Positions 59,762-64,000 of a DNA stretch of 64,000 nt are shown here, piece after piece. The notes below the pieces were generated by a model that did no database searches, was not told the origin of the DNA, and saw nothing but the letters and a program-made list of their open reading frames with translations. The DNA is from JALYTZ01 sp036559125 (lineage in GTDB: Bacteria; Vulcanimicrobiota; Vulcanimicrobiia; Vulcanimicrobiales; Vulcanimicrobiaceae): contig DATBTT010000061.1 of NCBI GenBank assembly GCA_036559125.1, positions 1 to 64,000 of the forward strand, written 5' to 3'. The position numbers and the translations under genes were made by a program. Position 1 is the first letter of the stretch; each line of letters begins with the position of its first letter.

Positions 59762-60526
59762 ATGATCGTAGGCGGGCGCGAGCTCGAGACTCGCGTTATC
59801 GCGGCATCCACACCCGATGCACCCACGTTGCTCTTTCTGCACGAAGGGTTAGGGTCCGCGGGGCTGTGGCGCGACGTCCCCGACGAGTTGGCGCGTCGCA
59901 CGGGCTGCGGGGCCGTCGCATACTCGCGTTACGGGAACGGTCGCTCGGAGGCGTTACGAGAACCGCGCACGCCGCACTACATGCACGATGAAGCGCTGAT
60001 CGTATTGCCGGACCTGATTGCCGCGCTGAATGTGCGCGACGTCGTACTGGTCGGCCATTCGGACGGCGCGTCGATCGCGCTCATCTATGCAGCGGAGCAT
60101 CCGGCTGGGGTCCGCGGGCTCGTGCTCGAGGCACCGCACGTCTTTGTCGAAGATATCTCCGTTCGCAGCATCGCTGCGGCGAAGGTGACGTTCGAAACCA
60201 CCGATCTGCGCCTCAAGCTCGCGCGTCACCACGCCAACGCCGAGCGTACATTTTATGGTTGGAACGACATTTGGCTGGACCCGGCCTTTCGCGATTGGAA
60301 TATCGAGGCGTACGCGAGGCGTTTGGAGCCGCCCGTCCTGCTCGTTCAAGGAGCGGACGACGAATACGGTACTGCGGCGCAGGTCGCTGCGATATCGCAT
60401 GCGGCGACCCGATCGCGGGTCGATACGCTGCTGTTGGCACGATGCGGCCATTCACCTCATCGCGACCGCCGCGAAGCGACGCTTGCGTCGATCGTTGCCT
60501 TCGTCAGCGAAAGCGGAGAAGCATGA
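59762..60526 (+). CDS. Alpha/beta hydrolase
   Basis: The 254-residue hydrolase has LLFLHEGLGSAGLWRDVP, the nucleophile elbow GHSDGAS, an Asp region LLVQGADDEYGT and the terminal His in ARCGHSPHRDR. It lacks a signal peptide and acts in the cytoplasm on an unknown ester or similar substrate; the EGLGS motif resembles small-molecule lactone/ester hydrolases. It is divergent from cydA and its 3' end overlaps the convergent phosphatase gene by 23 bases. Confidence 0.88.
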   Translation: MIVGGRELETRVIAASTPDAPTLLFLHEGLGSAGLWRDVPDELARRTGCGAVAYSRYGNGRSEALREPRTPHYMHDEALIVLPDLIAALNVRDVVLVGHSDGASIALIYAAEHPAGVRGLVLEAPHVFVEDISVRSIAAAKVTFETTDLRLKLARHHANAERTFYGWNDIWLDPAFRDWNIEAYARRLEPPVLLVQGADDEYGTAAQVAAISHAATRSRVDTLLLARCGHSPHRDRREATLASIVAFVSESGEA

Positions 60527-62477
60527 CCGCCGTGTCGTCGTTGGATCCGGCGTCGCCCAAGACGGCGCGGCGAATATCGGCAGCCGTCATCGACGGCGTC
60601 GCCGCCGCTCGCGATGCCGCAGCCAGCAATTCGCGTTCGGCGGCCTCCACGTCGCGCCCGGCTTCGGTCAAGCCGTCGGTATACAACAACAACGCGTCGC
60701 CCGTACCGAACGCGAAACCATGCGTGTGGTAGCTGCTCTGGGTATCGGCCCCTAACAGAAGACCGCCGTAGGGCAGTATCCGTGAGCCCTGCGTGGTTGC
60801 AAGGATCGGAGGCGGATGACCGGCGCTGCAATACGTCACTCGCCCTTCGCGGACGAACCCCACGATCGCCGACGCCATGCTCGATTGCCGAGAGCAAATG
60901 ATGCGATTGACTTTTTGCAGCACGGCGGCGGGATCGGGCGTATCGATGCTGGCTCCCAAAATTGCCTGCCGAATATTTCCCATCGCGATCGCGGCTTCTA
61001 AGCCGTGCCCCGTAATGTCCCCGATCGAGAAGACGATCGTACCGTCATCGAGCACGAATGCGTCGTACCAATCGCCGCCGACGCGCGCCTCGTTTTCGGC
61101 CGGGACGTAAGTTGCATCGAACGTGACCGCTGCGGTTTGCGGCAACGTACGCGGAATGAACGCGTCTTGTAAGGTGTCGGCGACGCGCTGCGTGCGCTCG
61201 TATTCCAGTTGCTGTGCGTCGATGTCGGTGGCGGACCCGAACCATTGGACGATCGTTCCTTGGCGGTTGCGGACCGGCATGCAGCGCGCGAGGAACCAAT
61301 GGTAGCTTCCGTCATACCTGCGTAACCGATATTCGATCTCGTACGCTTCCCCGGTTTGCAAGCTGTGTTTCCAGCGCGCGTTCGCACGCTCGAAGTCGTC
61401 GGGATGCACGTACTGACGCAACAGCCACGTACGGCTACGTTCGCTATCCGTGCCGAAGTATTCCGTCCAACGGGCGTTGACGTATTCGATTGCGCCGTCG
61501 GCGCCGCTACTGATCCAGACCAATTGCGGAATCGTTTCAACGAGCATACGCATCTGCTCTTCGGAATGAACCGTCTGCTCCAATATCCGGGCGTTGTCGT
61601 ATGCGAGCGCGGCCCGCTGCGCCAGGGCCTGCGCTAGGCGGAGATCCGCCTCCGTGAATGTGTGGCTTGATTCGGCCGACACGAGCGAAATCGAACCCAG
61701 CAGTTCGCCGCGCGCGCGTAGCGGAAGGACCATTGCGGATCGCAAGCCGAGTCGAGAAGTCAACTCGTAGTGGCGATCGTCGACGGCCAACGCGCGCAAC
61801 ATGTCGTCGTCGATCTGCGCGATGAGTGAAGGCTCGCCGGTACGCGCCACGATCGCAGCGGCATCGCGCTCGCGCATCGGATATTCACGCGTGAGCGCTT
61901 GCGCGAGGGCGAGCTTTTGCGGATCTTTGTGCGCGTACGCGGCGGTGCGCAGTTCACCGCCATCGTAAACGTAGATTCCGCACCAGTCCGCCAGGACTTC
62001 GATGGCGGTGTCTGCGAGGCGTTGCAGCGTCTCCGTAACGCTGAGGGTCGCGGAGAAACGGTTGGAAACGTCCGCCAGGAGCCGCAACGTTTCTTCGGTC
62101 CGCTTCTGATCGTCGATATCGGTTAACGTGCCGTACCAGCGTCCGATGCCGGCGTCCGAGCGAACGCGAACGGCACGCGAAAGATGCCAGCGGTACGATC
62201 CGTCGGCGGCACAACGAATCCGCGTCTCTAGCGAAAACGATTCGCCGTTGACCAGCGCCTTCTCCCAGGCGATTCGCACCGGCATACGATCGTCTGGGTG
62301 GACGATCTCCCAATCTTCGACGCCGCCGCCTACAGCGGGGAGTCCCGTATATGACAAAAAACGCCCGTTTAGATACTCGAGCTTGCCGTGGGCGTCATAG
62401 ACGTACACCATTTGCGGAATCGTTTCGGCTAAAATCCGGAACGATTCGTCCGCAAGGTTGTAGCGGTCGGCGAACAT
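60504..62477 (-). CDS. PAS-GAF-PAS-PP2C (SpoIIE-type) serine phosphatase
   Basis: The 657-residue cytoplasmic sensor has PAS (about 12-130), GAF (about 150-300), a second PAS (about 310-430) and a SpoIIE-type PP2C domain (about 445-657). The PP2C domain carries VGGDWYDAF, GDITGHGLEAA, TDGLTEAG and SNDDTAVM. Metal-binding Asp residues are present. Such proteins dephosphorylate STAS antagonists and free sigma factors; the STAS protein at 20.2 kb is a possible target. Its ligand is unknown. Confidence 0.93.
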   Translation of the reverse strand: MFADRYNLADESFRILAETIPQMVYVYDAHGKLEYLNGRFLSYTGLPAVGGGVEDWEIVHPDDRMPVRIAWEKALVNGESFSLETRIRCAADGSYRWHLSRAVRVRSDAGIGRWYGTLTDIDDQKRTEETLRLLADVSNRFSATLSVTETLQRLADTAIEVLADWCGIYVYDGGELRTAAYAHKDPQKLALAQALTREYPMRERDAAAIVARTGEPSLIAQIDDDMLRALAVDDRHYELTSRLGLRSAMVLPLRARGELLGSISLVSAESSHTFTEADLRLAQALAQRAALAYDNARILEQTVHSEEQMRMLVETIPQLVWISSGADGAIEYVNARWTEYFGTDSERSRTWLLRQYVHPDDFERANARWKHSLQTGEAYEIEYRLRRYDGSYHWFLARCMPVRNRQGTIVQWFGSATDIDAQQLEYERTQRVADTLQDAFIPRTLPQTAAVTFDATYVPAENEARVGGDWYDAFVLDDGTIVFSIGDITGHGLEAAIAMGNIRQAILGASIDTPDPAAVLQKVNRIICSRQSSMASAIVGFVREGRVTYCSAGHPPPILATTQGSRILPYGGLLLGADTQSSYHTHGFAFGTGDALLLYTDGLTEAGRDVEAAERELLAAASRAAATPSMTAADIRRAVLGDAGSNDDTAVMLLRFR

Positions 62478-62523
62478 CGTCGTCGCAGGCTACGCTACCC
62501 CGCACCCAAATACCTCGCCGCCG

Positions 62524-63798
62524 TTAGGAGCCGATCTTCTCCAGGGTGGCCCGCGCGTCGTCGGCGTAAAACGGATCGAATTGCGCGTTGAGATCGAGGG
62601 CGCGCCGAAGCTCGCGCCGAGCTTCGGCGGTACGGCCGAAGTGCAGCGCGATCGTGCCGGCGTGAAATGCAATGCGCGGATCTTGCGTTGCATACCGGGT
62701 CGCGCGGCGCATAGCTCGATCGGCCTCGTTCCAATGCCCGTCCATTGCGGCCGCCCATGCGAGCGTGTCTTGTGCGTAGATCTCGTTTCCCCGCACGGCC
62801 ACTTCGCGGCGAGCGATCCGCAGGGAGTCGTCGAGCCGGACGCCGTGTTCCGCATAATACACCGAGAGTAACCGGTCGTTAATGTGATACGCATTCCCAA
62901 CCCGCTCGACGGCAAAGATCAAGGCCTGCGTCTTAGCTGCGCCGGCGGAATCTCCGAGCGCGTGTTGCGCGTCGGCCTCGTATCCGAGCGTTTCGGGTTC
63001 GGGGACGATTGCTGCGCCGGCTCGCGCTGCGTCGAGCGCGCAGCGCCAGTCTTTGGTGGCCCAGCAGAACCGCGCTAGCGCTCGATCCGCCATCTCGAAA
63101 CCCGGAAAGTCCGCGAGCGCGTCGCGCTCGTCCCGTTTCGCCTCTTCGATAGCTCCCGATGAAAAGGCCAGCTCGCCGGCGCGAAAGTGAAACCACGCGC
63201 GCCCTTGCGCCGAATTGTCGACGACTGCGTCGGAGCGATCCGTAGCTCGTTGCAGCAAGCGACGCGCCTCCGGGAGGTCGCCGGTGAGCTCGTCGTACCG
63301 GGCTTCCACCGACATTACGGTTTCGCTGTCGGTGGCCCGCTTTGCCAGGGCAATGTCGCGTCGAGCCGCGGCGTAATTGCCGATTTCCATTTGGAGCGAT
63401 CCCATTTGCGCCAACGCATTCGCATCGTGAGGTTGTTCGGCGTGCGCGGCCTGTTCGTATTCCAGCGCCTTGCGGAACAGGTGAAGTGCCGTATACGCGG
63501 CGCCAAGGACCTGATCGGCGGCGGCATTGTTTTGCGGTTGGAGCTGGAGCGATCGCTTACCCTGATCGATGCTTCGCAGCAAGTCGCCCACGTCGAGAGC
63601 TTCGCGATAGCGCTGCATGTACTGTCCGGCCAGCATGGTCGCGCTTATTTGATCCTGCGGGTTCGTGCGAACGCGGCCTTCGAAAAAGGCGATCGTGCGG
63701 TCACGATGTTGGTAGTCGGGCAATACCGGAGCCACGTACGTGCGGGAAGCACGCACGTGGCCCGTGCCCAGGAATGGCCATGCGGCAATCGCGAGCAA
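62524..63798 (-). CDS. Membrane-anchored TPR protein
   Basis: The 424-residue frame from TTG 63798 begins inside a hydrophobic segment. An in-frame extension to ATT 63840 would give a complete membrane anchor (WIGLAAVVLLAIAAWPFLG) and sits six bases after GGAG. The rest is TPR repeats (e.g. VLGAAYTALHLFRKALEYEQ, GSLQMEIGNYAAARRDIALA) facing the periplasm. It lies right after a DUF4331-like gene and probably forms an operon with it. The start codon is unresolved. Confidence 0.8.
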   Translation of the reverse strand: MLAIAAWPFLGTGHVRASRTYVAPVLPDYQHRDRTIAFFEGRVRTNPQDQISATMLAGQYMQRYREALDVGDLLRSIDQGKRSLQLQPQNNAAADQVLGAAYTALHLFRKALEYEQAAHAEQPHDANALAQMGSLQMEIGNYAAARRDIALAKRATDSETVMSVEARYDELTGDLPEARRLLQRATDRSDAVVDNSAQGRAWFHFRAGELAFSSGAIEEAKRDERDALADFPGFEMADRALARFCWATKDWRCALDAARAGAAIVPEPETLGYEADAQHALGDSAGAAKTQALIFAVERVGNAYHINDRLLSVYYAEHGVRLDDSLRIARREVAVRGNEIYAQDTLAWAAAMDGHWNEADRAMRRATRYATQDPRIAFHAGTIALHFGRTAEARRELRRALDLNAQFDPFYADDARATLEKIGS

Positions 63799-63849
63799 AA
63801 CGACCGCGGCCAGGCCAATCCATTTACTCGGGTGTGGAATCGTGCGCTC

Positions 63850-64000
63850 CTACTGCGGGTCTCCCAAATATGGGAAAGCCGTCGTGAAGTGCTTGGGAGC
63901 CGTTTGGTAACTGACGTGATCGCTCGTCAGATTGGGACGATGACCCGAGGCGTACGTAGCATCGGCGCGACCGTCGCTTTCCTTGTTGTCGTCGGGCGCG
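63850..64000 (-). CDS. DUF4331-like protein, C-terminal end (cut by window edge)
   Basis: Only the last 49 residues lie in the window: a polar segment (APDDNKESDGRADATYASG), then HRPNLTSDHVSYQT and the ending FPYLGDPQ. The FPYL-x-x-P ending recalls the C-terminus of DUF4331 proteins. The rest lies beyond the right edge. It is followed by the TPR gene. Confidence 0.5.
   Translation of the reverse strand, partial: APDDNKESDGRADATYASGHRPNLTSDHVSYQTAPKHFTTAFPYLGDPQ

Overview
The window reads as one stretch of a high-GC, gene-dense bacterial chromosome with short gaps, many overlapping start and stop codons, and frequent GTG and TTG starts. The gene content points to a diderm. There are two TonB-dependent receptors, one of them cut by the left edge, an LPS-core heptose epimerase (HldD), an EnvC-like M23 protein, several lipoproteins, and an ECF sigma factor with a zinc-type anti-sigma factor and an RseB/MucB-like sensor. 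SpoVS, YmdB, CIRCE-controlled HrcA and beta-propeller lipoproteins also occur. My best guess is Candidatus Eremiobacterota (WPS-2/Vulcanimicrobiota) or a neighbouring uncultured diderm lineage. This rests on gene style only, not on a search.

Layout. 1-7.6 kb: end of a TonB-receptor barrel, then a minus-strand group of a LamG-LamG-PQQ lipoprotein, acetyl-CoA synthetase and a propeller lipoprotein. 7.6-20.2 kb: a long plus-strand run. It holds a TlpA thioredoxin, hrcA-dnaJ-rsmE with a CIRCE operator, a trans-sulfuration enzyme, a DPM1-like glycosyltransferase, accD-accA, an FtsB-like protein, an OB-fold-like protein, Ppx/GppA, an S9 peptidase and small proteins. 20.2-26.5 kb: a STAS antagonist, tRNA-Leu, small acidic and zinc-ribbon proteins, an old yellow enzyme, etfBA and a TPR protein. 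26.5-29.8 kb: an HDAC-family enzyme and the ECF sigma/anti-sigma/MucB unit. 29.9-35.2 kb: a redox and probable copper-handling region with two SCO proteins, MauE-like, TlpA-like and a His-rich membrane protein, plus an ABC-F ATPase.

35.2-41.4 kb: hldD, an M23 peptidase, and a three-gene minus-strand operon of a TonB receptor, a His/Met-rich exported protein and a His-rich membrane protein. This operon lies behind a structured intergenic region with an ECF-like promoter. 41.4-49.8 kb: a coupled run of an unknown gene, ymdB, spoVS, a PHP phosphoesterase and two tandem M16 peptidases, then a cyclodeaminase facing them. 49.9-53.4 kb: ahcY-metK (the AdoMet cycle), a secreted protein and tRNA-Asn. 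53.4-54.5 kb: a decayed toxin-antitoxin remnant and empty DNA. 54.5-64 kb: two unknown genes, a secreted Tyr/Pro-rich protein, cytochrome bd oxidase, an alpha/beta hydrolase, a PAS-GAF-PAS-PP2C phosphatase, a TPR protein and the end of a DUF4331-like protein.

How it fits together. Most of the window is housekeeping: fatty-acid initiation, heat-shock control, sulfur amino acid and AdoMet turnover, and electron transfer. An envelope and redox theme runs through the middle. The SCO, TlpA and MauE proteins, the His/Met-rich proteins and the TonB receptor suggest periplasmic metal delivery, probably copper. A short dispersed repeat occurs at four intergenic loci and in one case supplies the end of a gene. 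The least explained parts are the metal-like operon with its leader, two genes without a canonical start codon, and the unknown gene pair at 54.5-56.5 kb.
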